Assembly: GCA_950295325.1 (NCBI GenBank)
Contig: OX485806.1
Location: 25,730,001 to 25,794,000, forward strand
Direction: 5' to 3'
DNA: 64,000 bases
DNA from: Polytrichum commune
Lineage: Eukaryota > Streptophyta > Polytrichopsida > Polytrichales > Polytrichaceae
Shown here: piece after piece, positions 23,095 to 48,229 of the stretch
How the letters are laid out: each line of letters opens with the position of its first letter
How positions within the stretch are numbered: position 1 is the stretch's first letter
Translations under genes and position numbers: made by a program
The notes under the pieces: generated by a model
Told to the model about the DNA's origin: nothing
The model's input: only the letters and a program-made list of their open reading frames with translations
Database searches by the model: none

Positions 23095-23299
23095 GACATA
23101 AAACAACCGCAACGCAATTTCAAATCAAGCGCAAGCACAAATGCAAACTCAAAAACTCAAAAACTTCACAAATTTCAAGCCAAGAATGATCAAGGGCAAA
23201 TTCAAAATTCAAATGCAAAACTGGCACAATCAAGACTGTACAAAATGGCGCCGAAGAACTCCATCGTGAACTCCAGATTGGATTCCACGTGGACTCCAT

Positions 23300-24625
23300 A
23301 ACTAATCATGATCACCCTGCCCAGAGCTAAAAAAATACATGCACCAGAGATTATCTTTTAGCCTCATGCTGCCCACTGCCCCAAAGCCAGGTAATGATTG
23401 TTGTGGTAAGCTTTGGTTGTTCTAACTAGTAACTTCAAAATAATGAAGCGAGGCAGCCTCTTGAGGGGTCCAGTTTTCTTGTAATGCTTCATAAACCTAA
23501 TGAGGCATATATTTTGTACTATGTTTGGTTCAAACCCATTGCCAACGGTCTTGAAATGACATTTTGTATAGGATTGAGCCTACTTCCTAGACTATATTTG
23601 AAAATGTATCATAGTGGAAGGGCATACCATTTTTCTTCTCCACTTTACCATGATTTTGCCTTAAGGATGTGTTGGGTTCGATTCTAGTTGTCTATTCCTA
23701 CATGTGAGCTAGTTGGGTTATGTAGGCATCTTGTTGTAGGATCCAACATTAAATTTTTTGGGTATGTGGCTTTTTGTGGTTATATTTAGGTGGGGAGTAT
23801 AGGGAACTAATAATTCTCCAATCTTTTTTTGTTGAGCATAAGTAGGGCGAGGAATTTGATGGCAATTAGGTGGATTTGTTGTATGCATGTGTATATGGGT
23901 ACGAAGGGGATTACTAGCATTGTTTTTTAAGTTAGTAATGGTGTTTGTATGTAAGCCACCTCTAATGCCAACCATAAGAATAGTGAGGGGGATGCATCAT
24001 ACGGCGTCTTCAAGTGTGTCTATGAGGAGTTGGAATTTGAGGTTTTTTTAAAAAAAAATTAATTTTTCTTTTTAGCGTGTTGAATTGCTTTGTTGGGATC
24101 TTGGTTGTGGCAAGAGGTGAATTCGATGAAGTGTACATATGAGTTGTGAGATGTGTGGGGAGTGGAGCTATGTGGGGAGGTTGTGGTGATGATTAAGATG
24201 TCAGGATTAAGCTAGGGCTAGGCAATGGCATGGGCTTGATGTGCATATACATGGGTAGAGCCAAGGAGGGGTGGTGTTATTAGGGTGGGTGCTTAAGTGG
24301 GTGAACACAATTTTGAAATTAAGTAACAAATTGAACTTATAAGCTAGCTTAGGGAATTCACATCAAGTCATCAACTGTGGTGTTGTTGAATACAACGTCA
24401 CCAAATAAAATATTTACTGAATTCGGCAACCCCCCATTGCACAATATTGGCCTAGAGAAGGATGCATAGGGCGAAGTGCCCTTTGCTTCTTCACAAATGC
24501 AAAACAATCAAAGGAGTACATCTACATCACACAAAATGCAATGAGAAGTAATTATGACGACATTGGACTCCATGAATCTACACATAGTAGAAAATGAAGT
24601 TCTCGTTGCTAACATTTAAGTAGAT
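23300..24625. repeat. Repeat-derived spacer; paralogue at 52.4-53.1 kb
   Basis: About 23810-24130 shares ordered blocks with 52530-52800 ('gagcataag.agggc', 'gtatgtaagcc.cct', a run near 'gcatcatacggcgtcttc'). On the minus strand it has long threonine/asparagine-rich open stretches (for example 23718-23975), reminiscent of a decayed retroelement, but no domain is identifiable. Confidence 0.4.
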
Positions 24626-24626
24626 T

Positions 24627-24835
24627 TTGACACATCACTTATTCAAAAAAATAAGGAATGTGCACTTGTGGGGACAAAACATCAAACAACAACAAAAAAA
24701 CAACAACACAACAACCACAACTTTGAACATTTTGTATTTCATGTTTGCCAACCACTATATTTGTGTAATTTTGCGATCCAGTGTATGTCATATTGGCAGT
24801 TGGAGTTGTCCAAATTTTATGCATAAATTAAGAAA
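24627..24835 (+). repeat. Dispersed repeat, paralogue of 60.85-61.04 kb
   Basis: Both copies run 'gtggggacaaaa..catcaaa', then an AAC/ACA-rich stretch, then 'gtcatattggc.gttg' and 'tgtccaNattt.atgc'. This copy lacks the foldback element that precedes the other one. Confidence 0.65.
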
Positions 24836-24839
24836 AGAA

Positions 24840-27800
24840 AAAGTAATGCCCCCAGCAAAGTACTGGTGTGAATGTGAGCCCGTTAGCCTAATATTGATCA
24901 TGGATGCTCGTGATGTAGCATAAGTATTATACCTATTGAGACATAAATTCAAATATACTTGAATTCTAGTTATTGATATTTCTCAAACTTACATGTTTCC
25001 TTGGAAACTTTCTTTTGAAAGGGAATAATTATTAGCACCCATCTAATGGTCAAAGACCTCAAATGCAAACTTGGGCATCCTTGACTCTATGTCAATTCTT
25101 TGAGTAATATGTAATGTATAAAACACTTGAAAATTCCACTATCACAAAGAAATTGTGTGCATATTGAAATATTCCACCTCTAGTCTTGAATGTTGTACTC
25201 ATGGTACTGATAAAGCAGTGGAGACCAATGGTGGTAGGTTACGATTTGCCAAATTGGTGATATAAACCAGACATGTCACCCAGGAAGATCACAAGCTATA
25301 TACTTTTACAAACCATGTGCGGTCCCTCGGGAATGGACCCCTCATACCATATATAATTTAAAGTGAGTATAAGAAGGGGTATTATTTGAGGCACTAGCAT
25401 ACATAGTATACACATGAGAGAGGTATCATTTTCTCTAGTGTGTACATTTAAAAAGGCTATTAGTGATTTTGAAGTAATGGTAGATGTACAGAAGGGAACC
25501 TAAGATTTAGAAGAAAATTTGACAATAAATGTGTTAGTTACATCCAATTCACATTTTCATCCATATGGTCATAGTCCTTAATGACTACCATGTATGTTCT
25601 TGTAAGGCTTTGCATTTGGGTTCTAGGTTTCTACAAAGTAAAGGCTTTTGGAGCGCTCATGGGCTTTCTTGAGTTATGCTCTCTAGTTTGTGGCTAAGTT
25701 ATTATGCTCTTGGTCTTTTGTTCGTTTGATAAAATCATTGAGTTACATGCTATAGATCATGACTTTTTCATTGGAAAGTAAAAAAGATTGCATGCGTAAT
25801 AATTGCTATTTAATGATATAATTTGTATACATAGTGAAGGCATTTATCACACGAAATTGAAAACTTAATATAAATACATGAATCCATTTCCTAGCTTATT
25901 CTTAGTATGTATACACTTTTTTTCTTTATAAACTTCTTGTATATAGGGGTTTAGTTTCATAGTGACCCACACACATCATTAGGTTTCCAATGAAGAGTCC
26001 ACCTCCCTGGGATATGGTTGGGAGTTAATTAAAGATGGGCTATTTATCTATATTTCTCGAATAACTGGCACCACATTAGTAGATAAAATGGTACTTTGAG
26101 GTAATTTTCAAGACCGTATAGATAAATATAATTTACACCATGAATTTATTTTATACACTTTATTTTGTTTGTAAATTGTATCATTTATCAAAATATTGGA
26201 ATTTTAACCAAATTAATGTTTATCCATAATAAAACAACAAGAATACATCACTGCTTCATGCAAATAAAATTGAATGGAACTTGGTTGCAACACTATCTTG
26301 AAGCAATCTAGCATTACTATGAAACTCTCAATGACCACCCCAAGCTTGCCAATATCTAAATTTGATGGCTTTCAGTCAATTGAGGTAACTTCTCATCCAA
26401 TCCAAAGACATCCATTGAACATCACATAAAAAATTTCATCCTTCCAAATACAACAAACCTTACTTTATTTTTTAAAATATATTAAAATACTATCTACCCA
26501 AGGGTGCGCCTTTCATTAAAAACCAAGAACCATGTGCATTTGTAACATACTCAAAAACCCCTCTATATACAATTTTGTTTTTGACAACCGAAAATATGTA
26601 TGCATTAAAACATTTACCTTCATATATGGCCATTAACATAAATATAAAAATATATTTTTGAATAATAATCAACCCCTATTAAACGTAAAATGCAATGCCC
26701 TAGCATTCATCATAGAGTTGTTGAAGACTTTTACATCTCATGGATGTAACTCTGAAGCATGTAAGTCAACAATATATGTCATAAAAGCTAATGCAATTAT
26801 TGTTTCAAGAGACCAGTAAGATCATGTGAAGTTTCTCATGAATGACTAGTAAGATCATATGTCCACTTGGATTTATTATTTTATTTTTATTCCAACATAA
26901 TCCAATCTCCATGTTTGATGGACAATCCATCAAGTCAATTGGATCCCTATACTCCACCCAACGAATACCAAATTTTCCTACGCATCTTATAAACCCTCCG
27001 AACAAACCGAACCTTAATCGAAAGTGATTTTTTGGGTCCACCACATTTTTTACAATTATGGCTCCAAGTGTGTTCTTTTCTTGACTTTCCTTGCTTGCAT
27101 ATTGTAGTTTTGATAGCAATCAAAACTCAAAGTATCTTGAACAAAATAGCTACTTGATCCATTTTATTCCACTTGTTAATTAATCTCTATTAGCCATGCT
27201 TTAATATTGGCCACAACTTAATTTGGAGACAAGACAAGCATTATGCTCTCTATTCAAAACCAAAAATTCAACTGATGAAAGAACTTATCTATAAACACAC
27301 CCATTGTTGCTTCCACAATCAAATACAAAAAACCACTAATGTGATGAACAATGAGCACCCAAAAGAAGGTAGCCTGGGCAATGTGAAACACATGAAACAA
27401 ATGAGGAAAGGAGGAGTTTTGAGCACCTTCGCAATTCCAAAAAAACTTTTCTGGTGGCCACTACTTGCATCGACAACCCACATCAACCATCCGCATCCCC
27501 TTTGATCAACCTCCACAAAGAAGTACAGCCCATTCCCCTCACAACCCTAAGCAAGAAGTGGTCTCGTTCTCAACTTAGTGTCCTCTTCCAAACCCTTAAT
27601 ATTGCCGCTTCCATACATGCATGAATGAGATGCATGTAATACTCTTAAATTAAAAGTACCTTATATTTTTTCCTCACACAGTTTAACAAAATTTTGAAAG
27701 TAACCTCCCTTATGACATGTCACCAAAGCAAGAAAGGATCTCTCAATGGTTTTGTCAACAACTATCTCCACTTCATGCAAAGGAAGGCAACTTGGCGTGA

Positions 27801-28005
27801 AGAATAGAAACAAAAAGCCTCAAGGTCAAGGCTCGGAGTGGCCTACAAGAAGCTTAAGGTCAATGGTTGTAGAGACGACCAAAATCACAACCATCGAGAG
27901 TTAAATGAAGCTCAAGCTCAAGGTCTCAAAGTGCAGCCAATGCAAGGTCTTAAAATGCAAGAGATCAAGACAAGAGCCAATGCCACGGAAACCAATCGTC
28001 AAACT
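24840..28005. other. AT-rich spacer
   Basis: I see no gene, RNA gene or defined element here. ORFs are short and without recognisable similarity. Confidence 0.5.
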
Positions 28006-28009
28006 ATGA

Positions 28010-28670
28010 AAAATAAAGTATTAGATTCAATATTGTATTAAGTATCACTTCCTATTTAGAATTATGCAATGATGTAACTACAAATTGTATATCCCATTTT
28101 TTCCAACAAAGGTTTATTTAGTTGTTTGAACATTACAAAAACATCAATATCTTTACTTGATAAAACATGACATTAATAGTAGAAAGATATAGCATTATGC
28201 AACACCCAATAATAAATAACACTAAATATCATTTTTAGTGTAGCTACTTTAACCGGGGCCCATACAACTAGGTACACTGTTCTTAAGAATGCTCTTATAT
28301 CATTTCATTTGGATCCCAACATGTAACATAAAGGTAGAACTACCACGTGGAATTATGTGCTTGAAAGTGAAGGGAGGACATATATCATAATTCATATGTC
28401 ATATAGATATATTCCAAATGACCAATCCAATTTGCTCAAAATATAGAGTGCGATACTGCCAAAATACCGCAATATATATATATAGATGACATAATCTATT
28501 TAGTGTCACTTACTCTTTGAACTTCTTACTATTAACATAATTTCTTACCCAATGAATTATTATGTACTATAATGTCCATACTACCTAGTTGTACTTTATT
28601 AGTCATAAATAGAACATGTTGTAAGAAGGTACAACACCACTTGACTCCAAATACTACACTAGACGACACT
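28010..28670. mobile_element. Fragments of the AACACTAAATAT MITE family
   Basis: A terminus 'aacactaaatatcattttta' lies at 28219-28238. Internal sequence resembling the SAC9-intron copy ('tatttagtgtcactta', 'tactataatgtcc') lies at 28498-28580. Ends are incomplete, suggesting two truncated or rearranged copies. Confidence 0.5.
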
Positions 28671-29930
28671 TCTATGTGAGCGTAGAGTGGAGAGCGGAGA
28701 TGTGGAGAGCGGAGAGCGGACATGAATTAAATTTAGTAAACTTCTTGGACGAAATTTAGAATTATTTTTAAAAAGACCAGAATATGCTCGGAATATTCTA
28801 GATTCTCCTAAAATAGTGAAAATTGACCTATTTCCGTGGAATATATAGGTCCAAAAATAAATCAAAAGGCCTTGAATTTGAAATGGTCTCATTACATTTG
28901 GAAATCGGGAAATGCTAAAATGATATAAAATGAATATAAAACAGATAAGTATATGATAAAACCAATGATGAACGAAGAAAGAACGAATGAAAATAATTTT
29001 ATCGAGGTTGGTATAATTAAAGAATGAGTCAATCAAAATAGAAAGGACGATCAACTTGCTTCGTTTTTATTCCATTACTTTTGGCTTTGTCCTATGTGTG
29101 AGTCGACTCTAGAGCTTGGACTCCAACAATTATTGTTTGTGGTCGAAGAGATTATCTTCAGCTGTATATAAATGAGGACATAAGGTATACTCGCATCCAA
29201 TACGGATGTAGAGACATATGCACACAATGGGAGAGGAGAGAGATATGTTTGTTGGCCTATGATGGGAGAAGGAGATTAGAAATCTAGGAGATCCTCATAT
29301 TCATTTTAATCCATCGTCGGAACATGACATAGGTGCTGGAAATTAACATAGTAATGACTATGAGCTCACTCTATTTTCGCAGTCCACACAAGCATGGAGG
29401 TGGAGGATGCAGGAGGAGCAGAAACGATATGCAAAAAATGATAAAAGACGAGGTTATGTGCAAGAGAAGGACGAGATAAGATGCATGAATAGTGAGGCAA
29501 ATGATGCGCATGATTGGAATGAAGACAAGTCAATCGACACGGAGCAGGAAGTCAAGATGGTAGACTAATCTTCGAGATCTTTGTCGTTTCACGATAGGAT
29601 GAGAGGATTATCACCGCATCGTCGTCCATTGAAGGATCGAATGAGGGATAAAACGGTTTCGTACGTTGATTTGCTTCGACCGGGTCCACCTCCATCAAGA
29701 AGGGACGACGAAAAGAAGTCCGAAGCATGTAGGAGGATGGAACCACGGAAGTATAGTTGATAGACATAGTAGGCATGCTTGACACAATTCCGTATTGTAA
29801 TAAAACATCTTGAAGGGAATAAAAATAATCCATGGGATTTTATTTATTATAGCAAACAATTATGAGTTCACATGATGTCCACAATTGGCACATCTAGTAG
29901 GACACAATGTATTGGTAGGCTGAGATGAAT
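28671..29930. other. Spacer with a short GGAGAGCGGA repeat
   Basis: A short purine-rich tandem repeat occurs at about 28688-28722. The minus-strand ORF at 29552-29833 is downstream of the SWIM pseudogene and might be its decayed tail, but no domain is visible. Confidence 0.35.
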
Positions 29931-32900
29931 TCTAGGAAGTAGAATGTATCAAAAGACCCCCTTCGATGATGAACTTGACTTCATTGAAGCTAAAGGTCGG
30001 GGCGTGAATGAACAAATTCACTTCCGCATCCAAATTAGAAACCTTGATGAAGATGTAATAGAGATGCTTACAATTCAGATAGGAATTTCGTTTGCGGCCG
30101 AACTCGGAAATCATATCCAAGAAGTATGGGCAATTGCACTCTGGAAGATATTCACTGTCACTTGATAATGGGGGGTTGCGGTTCTACCTTGGACTGCAGA
30201 GTGATAATGCAACCAAATCCCGGTTGAGGGATCATTGTTAACTTCAGAACACTACCATGCATAGCTTCAGTAGAGGCAACCATCTGCTTTTGCTTTGCCG
30301 AAGGTGCGCTGTTGGATCGCCGAACAACCTTGGACAATCTTGTAGGAGGGATGAAGTTGGGATGTTATGGAATACGGATTCGAGACATATCCAGTGAGGG
30401 AGCGAAGTTGGTGAAGAGTCGAGTTGGTGTGATGCGCTCCTTTGGTGGGAGTTGAAAACCTGCGTTTTCAAGCGCGAAGATCTCCGAACGGGTGAGGTTG
30501 GTACCAATCTTGACGGGCCAGATTGGGGGAATAGGAGGTTTTTGATCATCAGCAGAGAATGGAATGACCCATTTCCGACGATGGCCCTTTACACAACACT
30601 CGATATCGTCTGGCAAAAGACGAAGTCGGTACGCTTCTTCACTTGGAGTTTGTAATGATGTCACATACCGGTGTAGGTCGACGCAGGGGCGCTCTTATTA
30701 TTGGTGACGATTCTTGCGGTGCACTTCTTCTTTGTGCCCGCATGATTAGCCCAACAAGACTTCCCAGAGGTATTGGGTATGCGGGCAATATGCCAAAGAG
30801 AGACATCCACTTTGGTTTCTTGAACGGCGGTGACACGATGAAAACCAATTCCTGCTGGAGAAAGCACTTGAACCTCCTGTACAAACGGGGAAGACTCCTC
30901 AATGATAGTAGGCAGTGGTACTGGTTGAGATCGAGTGACTCGCTTAGCGGGGGGAGGGCAAGAGAAGTTGACGATATCGGGGCGGTGGGTCTCTCCATCA
31001 TCACCAATTGGAGTGTCCGGTCTTCGCTTCTGCGATCCAAACACCTCGGCGCCCTCAAGGTGTGGATCGCGAGTGCAAAACTCTTCCCCACCGGGCATGT
31101 CAAACAAGACCTTCTGCAACACTGCGGGGTCGCCAGTACGCTGAGCTCGACGTTGAGCACCCATGAGCTTCAATTCTTCTTTGTTTGGACCATCTCCGCC
31201 AATTCCACCTTTAAGGAATTGGTAGTATGCAACAACTTGTAAGAATGCGCGAATGTAGTCGTCCATCGTAGCCACGTATAGATCTCCACCCTTGTTGCCG
31301 GAGGCTTGAAGCCACTTGTTGCGGACGGACTCCGCAAGATTGCACGACGGCATCTCGGCCAACTGGTCTTGGGTTAAAACTTTTTCCTGATTGGAGAAAT
31401 CAAGTATTAGAGGGAGTACCGAGAGAGGAAACTGAATACAGGAAAAAACAATAATGAATCATAAGGGGGATGTACCACGTCCATGAAACCACCCCATTGA
31501 AGGTAGCGGAAGTGCCAAAAAGCAAGCCAGAGGTGGAGGTGCTTGAGGCCGTCCTCAGATGTACAATTCGATGACGCCCACCAAGCCTTGATAGCTCGGG
31601 GTATGTGTGCACATAAGACCGTTTCACTTATCATGGTAAAGAAATGCGCTAGCACAATGATTTTTGCTTCTAATGAGAGTGTCGCCGCTAATATGTCTAG
31701 ATGTTTGTACTCCGCAATCTGCATAAGATCGTTTTAGAAGAATTCTTCATTTGCCGTAATCGTGGCCATAAACACATCATGAGTCATATTTCTCACTTGT
31801 TCAATTGTGGTTACGGGGACATTGCCCCGACATTTCTTTCAATTGGTACGTTTAATGTTTGATTGTGATGTTGTATTGTGATAGCATCCATGGCTCAATT
31901 GTGTGTGGCATGACTATCTCCTAGCCATGGTTTTCTTAAGATCACAAGGAATGGGCTTTCTTGTGGTAAATTTAATACCACGTACGTGACCAATATTGTA
32001 ACCCCGAGGACCGTGTTTGGTATGTTTCGAGTTAATCCCAATGGCTAAGCACTTGAATGGTTAGCCATCCTCATTGTAAATCATGTAGTTTCAGTGTGGT
32101 GGTAGTATAAGTTGTTGGCGTAACTGTTCTGCCATATTGTTCACCCCCAAAACCCTAGTCAATCATTACATTGCATATTAGCTCATTTCATATTTTAATA
32201 CATATTAACATTGCATCGTGGTCTAGTTCCAAACCTTGGATGTTAATCTTTGGGGCATTGTGTTTACCAATTACCATATGGAACATGGTTCGAGTTCAAG
32301 ACTAAGTTGCATTAATATTCCCAACAGTATGTAGACTATCATGTCTTGTAACTATGACGTGTTTGGAGATGTTGAGTCAACATGTTCAGCTTTTAAGATT
32401 TGTTGAGCTGGTAGATGTATGGTAGTCATCCGATTCCAATATTCTTTGTCATATTTCTTTGTGGACTCTCTAGGTTTCTTTGGTTCTTTGGGAATTTTGA
32501 TAACATTTGAACATGTGGTGATTGCCATACATTCCCCATCAATCGTGTTAGATGACACCATATGATTTGATTCATCGCTTATTATAATAACACCTAGGTG
32601 GCGTCAGGTTCATTTAATTTTTTCTCACCTTTCGTGTATTTTGGGATAGTCTATATTCCAATTATTCCCCCACATTCAAAACATTAAATGTTTGTTGTTG
32701 ATAAAGGTCAATTATAACATGTTAATGGTCAATTGGTCATTCATCAACACTCTCGTTATTTGATTGACCAATGGATGATAGTTTTGTGACCATCTCATAA
32801 TAAATTCTCTTTGTTGGGAAGCATTTGCAAAACACGCGTTGCATTCTTCTTTGATATACTTAACGTACCAAGAAGGATGTTTCTTAATCTAGGCCTTACG

Positions 32901-33093
32901 AGTTTACAAATAATTTTCGTTTGGGATGTTGAATTTTCGTGATACCAAACTGGCTTAACATGGTCCTAGGTTTTTGGAATCGTTTTGTTATCGAGCGTAT
33001 GGCCTCACAAGTTGTTCTTTCATCACCTCTTGTTGGTTGTTCTTCTACTAATGCCTCAGGTTCAATTGCTCCAAGAAGTGTTTCTTCTGCCAT
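29931..33093 (-). pseudogene. Decayed gene ending in a SWIM-type zinc finger
   Basis: Minus-strand coding pieces occur in order. 32896-33093 begins MAEETLLGAIEPEAL. A second block lies near 32700-32860, a third at 32352-32580, and a fourth at 31407-31850 with IPRAIKAWWASSNCTSEDG. A junction resembling an intron (GTG|GTACAT ... AATCAG|GAA) leads into 30661-31400 (EMPSCNLAES, NKWLQASGNKGGDLY). CVKGHRRKWVIPF follows after a stop and a frame change near 30660, then IPQPGFGCIITL. The end is a SWIM motif C-x-C...C-x-H (CNCPYF...NCKHLYY) near 30060-30150. At least two in-frame stops and several frame shifts indicate a pseudogene. SWIM fingers often accompany MULE-type transposases, so a transposon origin is plausible, but no DDE core was found. 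Confidence 0.5.
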
Positions 33094-34290
33094 GGTTTAG
33101 TAGTTGTTCGTATAACATGACTTCATCATTTACAGTCCACAAAAGTCTTATCCCCAACATGGTCACCAACATGTTAGCCCTCCTAACAACTAACCATTGG
33201 GACTCTAGGCGACGCACAATGTTGGTTTACACAAAACGGAGCTTTACGGCTTTGTATGATCTTGAACAAGAGGGGAACCACACACTCTATGGACTCCTCT
33301 ACAAGCACACCTAAGTTGGATGGTAACCACTGGTAGTAACATTAGATGGTTTAGTAATACTACTTCTATCACTGACCCCGTATCAATACAACACCTTAGC
33401 CCCTCATCCAAAATGATACCCGTTACCCATTGGTTGATGTGATTTCCTCACACTCATCAAGTAATTTTTTCTTAGCTGCCTCTACCGCTTTCTACATAAG
33501 GTCAACATTTATATATCACAAGCATATATAGATGCAAGCCCTATAAGGTTACGTCTAAAATTGTGAGAGTGGTTCTTTAAGGTGTAATTAACACTCATAG
33601 AAGGTCACAAAGTGAGTAACTTCTTGCCATCCATGTTATTTTGTTGGAAGTATCAATTATCTATAGCAATTTGGACAGTACCCCAATCAAAAATGATCCA
33701 AGAATGGTATTCAACTTCAATATGATTATCATAGAGTTAATGAACTTTGACCCCCCCCCCCCTCTTTAGAATAGCACGAATTCAAATTTTGATGTGCATG
33801 TCTTTAAATTGATGTTAATGATTCTGTTTTTTCCTTAGATTCTCACCCACATGTCAACCAAAACTATGATAGAGGAGAAACATTCACTAGCTACCCTGAT
33901 TTGAAACTCCGAGCTATACATCATGTCTATTCCCATTTCTCTTGCCCAGGGAGCATGAGGCTCAGCAATGCTATTGGGTGAGTGCAAAGAAACACCTACT
34001 CATTTGTACCAAAACCAATCAATCCAACCCTTTTTTATGTGTGAATGTAGAATAGTCATCCAAGTGGGGTAAAATCCAACATTTCCATAGATATAATCAA
34101 TCCAAATATTTCCCTTTTTCCCAAATTTTCCGGTTGATGGGAGGAGTTTCTTTCCATGCCACCAAAGGATTTTGAAATATAATGAAATCTCTATGCTTCT
34201 CCAAACTATGTTTCCTCCTACATGCAATTCCAAAGGAGACTTTTAGTTTTGGTGGAGTTTCTGGTACAAATCCACCTGGACTTTAAACAT
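33094..34290. other. Spacer with possible retroelement fragment
   Basis: The minus-strand ORF at 34000-34233 (WRSIEISLYFKILWWHGKKL) has the tryptophan-rich look of the linker in plant retroelement polyproteins, but I cannot place it firmly. A poly-C run lies near 33753-33766. Otherwise nothing is recognised. Confidence 0.25.
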
Positions 34291-35245
34291 GTGAGCAATG
34301 GTCAAGTTTTCTTTTTGATTTTGTTGAGTAATTTTCTGTCATTCTTAGACATACAAACATCAAAGCAGCTCTTGATTTAGAATTTCCTGTTATCTATTCA
34401 TACATGTCAAAGAATATATCTTGGCTGCTGCCAACCGAGGAGCAAAGTTTTTTAGTCCATATCTACAATTGCTCGAAATCAATAAACTACTAGAATTTAA
34501 TGTTTGAGCTATGGTTACTATATATTTACAGCAACTGTTCAAAACAAACTTAGAAAAAGCAGGTTGTCAGAAATATGTGATGGCAATTCCCTGAAATACA
34601 CGTTGAATCAACACATTTTTAATTGTCAATCGACCTATGTAGTTGCCATACCACCTGAAGAGTCCACCAACAGACCAAATCAAAGAGCAAACAACACGCC
34701 GGTGGCTTGAGCTCCAAATATTAGAACCTGTGGAAGTGCAGTTGCACTTCTCCTGTAACAGACCAAACGGCAATAGCTTTTGAACTGGAAAGTCAGATTC
34801 TTTTAGGGACGCAAAAATTTGAAGCTTTAAACAGATGGCCTGTACATGATCTGCAACCGAAGGGCTTATCAAACAGTTTCTCAGCATCTGATTAGAATAA
34901 TGGAATTGGACTTGAACCCATAATATGGTGAACAGCTCCACAAATGGAGAACTCACTCTGATTTCCTACACCCATGAACCTTGAACATCTCTAATTAAAC
35001 TCTCTACAAAATAGGTACTGTAGCTGCCACCAATTCTAAATATACCCAAATCTTGGCTCCTGTGGGTAACTATGGGTCTTTCGTTTATAAAGAGATGAAC
35101 TAAGTATAAAGAATGGACACTTCTTTGCCTCAGTAAAAGAGCAAAGTCAACAATACTTATACAAAACCCAGGAAAAGAGCAATGTAAACAATACTTGCAA
35201 TCTGTATTTTAATATTCATGAAGCCAACTACTTCTCTGTTGACGT
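34291..35245 (-). other. Probable SAC9 3' UTR and downstream spacer
   Basis: This immediately follows the SAC9 stop on the minus strand. No independent gene is visible, and the 129-codon ORF at 34567-34956 has no recognised similarity. A polyadenylation site was not assigned. Confidence 0.4.
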
Positions 35246-46838
<11,593 letters not shown>

Positions 46839-46851
<13 letters not shown>

Positions 46852-46910
46852 TTTGTCCCGTCGTACGACACCCCCGGTCCTTCCTTGATTACATAGTCGC
46901 GAGAACTCTC
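46839..46910 (-). promoter_or_regulatory. SAC9 leader exon with AUG-stop minimal uORF
   Basis: The exon runs from acceptor GCCGCAG (ending at 46911) to donor CCA|GTAAGT. It carries the start codon at 46851-46849. An ATGTAA start-stop pair sits at 46894-46889, 37 bases upstream of the SAC9 start. No other upstream ATG lies in this exon. Confidence 0.6.
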
Positions 46911-48220
46911 ACTGCGGCAAATTCTACACATCCGCAAAGGCAAATGGTCAAAGTCGTGGAACTTAATGCTTGTCCTTCCTACCATTAAAGAACACAATCC
47001 ATCTAGCATCACATACCAAGTAGGATATTTGCAATCATTAAAACTTGCGAAAAACCACAGGAATGAACAAAAAACATTATACAGCAAGATCAAGCAGGAC
47101 GTTTCTTGTACATGCTCAAAGGAACTATGAGCCAAGTTGCATGAACTACATTTATTTGGTCCAGTTTCACAGGTCACATTACTCAGCCTAAGGAATCAAC
47201 CTCCTTCTCAGCAGTCCACGTGATTCAAATGCTCAACTTAAACAATGATACCAATTAGTGCTTGAGAGGCTACTTACTCTCTCTTAATCAAAAGACATCC
47301 TGAACACTAAGCCTCCCCTCTAAAATCGCAAAATAAACAAAGGACTACAAAGTTTCTGCATCATAAAAGGAAAAGTAGGCTAACAGGACAATTGCACCAG
47401 ACCCTAATCCAGTACACACAGCACCAATTCGCATGCAGCCAACCGAGTACAAACGAATGACATTTAAGTATGAAGATCGGGGAGGTAGAGAAGAGATTGA
47501 TCAAGCTCAACTCCGACCCCGAGGCGATACTCTTCATCCTAGCAAGAAGCTACACATCCATGTCGGAGTGCAAAAAAATCATCAACTACTCCAGTGTCTC
47601 TTAAATCTCCAATCCCTCAACTCGCAGAAAATCTCACTACTCCAGAATTGGACAGGGACGACACAGACCTGCCAATTGCACTCACTGCCCCCAAACCGAG
47701 GTGATCGGATTAGGTCAAGCAGCAGAAACGATCGACACACAGAATCCTCGAGGGTTTCACGCATCCACACACACTCTCATTCGATCGCACCTACTGGCGT
47801 CGTACTAACTCCAGGCAGCATTTCCTAAGACGGCATCGAAATCGTGGAGTGCAAGGAGACATGGGCACGAGGGGAGACCCGAGGTTGCAATTTGACCTAG
47901 TAAAAAGCAGGCAAGTTACGTAAGCTTCTTGCATACTTCCGTGTGTGATTGATTTGTCCAAGTGAGTAGAAGCACACCTACATGAGACAGGATTGTGTGT
48001 ACATACCAAGATTGCAAGGTGCGCCTGCAGGCTGCGGGAGGCGTGGATGATGCACATCGGGAGAGCAAGGAGAGGTGCGTCATGGCTATGGCGATGTCAC
48101 CCGTGCTCCTTCCGACGAAGAAGCAGGCAGGCCGTAGATGGTCGGAAAACCTCGCGGTCGGTCGGTAGATAGTTGGTAGGTAGGACCAATTCATAACAAT
48201 TATTTCACATATAGGCATGT
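46911..48220 (-). promoter_or_regulatory. SAC9 5' UTR intron, upstream exon and promoter region
   Basis: The GC-richer stretches at about 47430-47880 and 48007-48200 look like untranslated exon or core-promoter sequence. A donor CTTG|GTATGT lies at 48006 and could splice to 46910. No convincing coding frame is present. Dispersed repeat sequence begins just upstream at about 48230, which limits the promoter to a short interval. Confidence 0.4.
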
Positions 48221-48229
48221 ATTATGTAC

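Noticed and set aside
30643-31242. 199-codon plus-strand ORF opposite the SWIM pseudogene
   Set aside because: It is the antisense of the better-supported minus-strand coding blocks.
33753-33766. Poly-C runs here and at 51727-51740 as G-quadruplex signals
   Set aside because: Simple homopolymer runs without the four-tract pattern. Most likely ordinary slippage.
47916-48218. 100-codon minus-strand ORF as a separate gene
   Set aside because: Low-complexity basic peptide in the likely SAC9 leader or promoter. A splice donor interrupts it at 48006.
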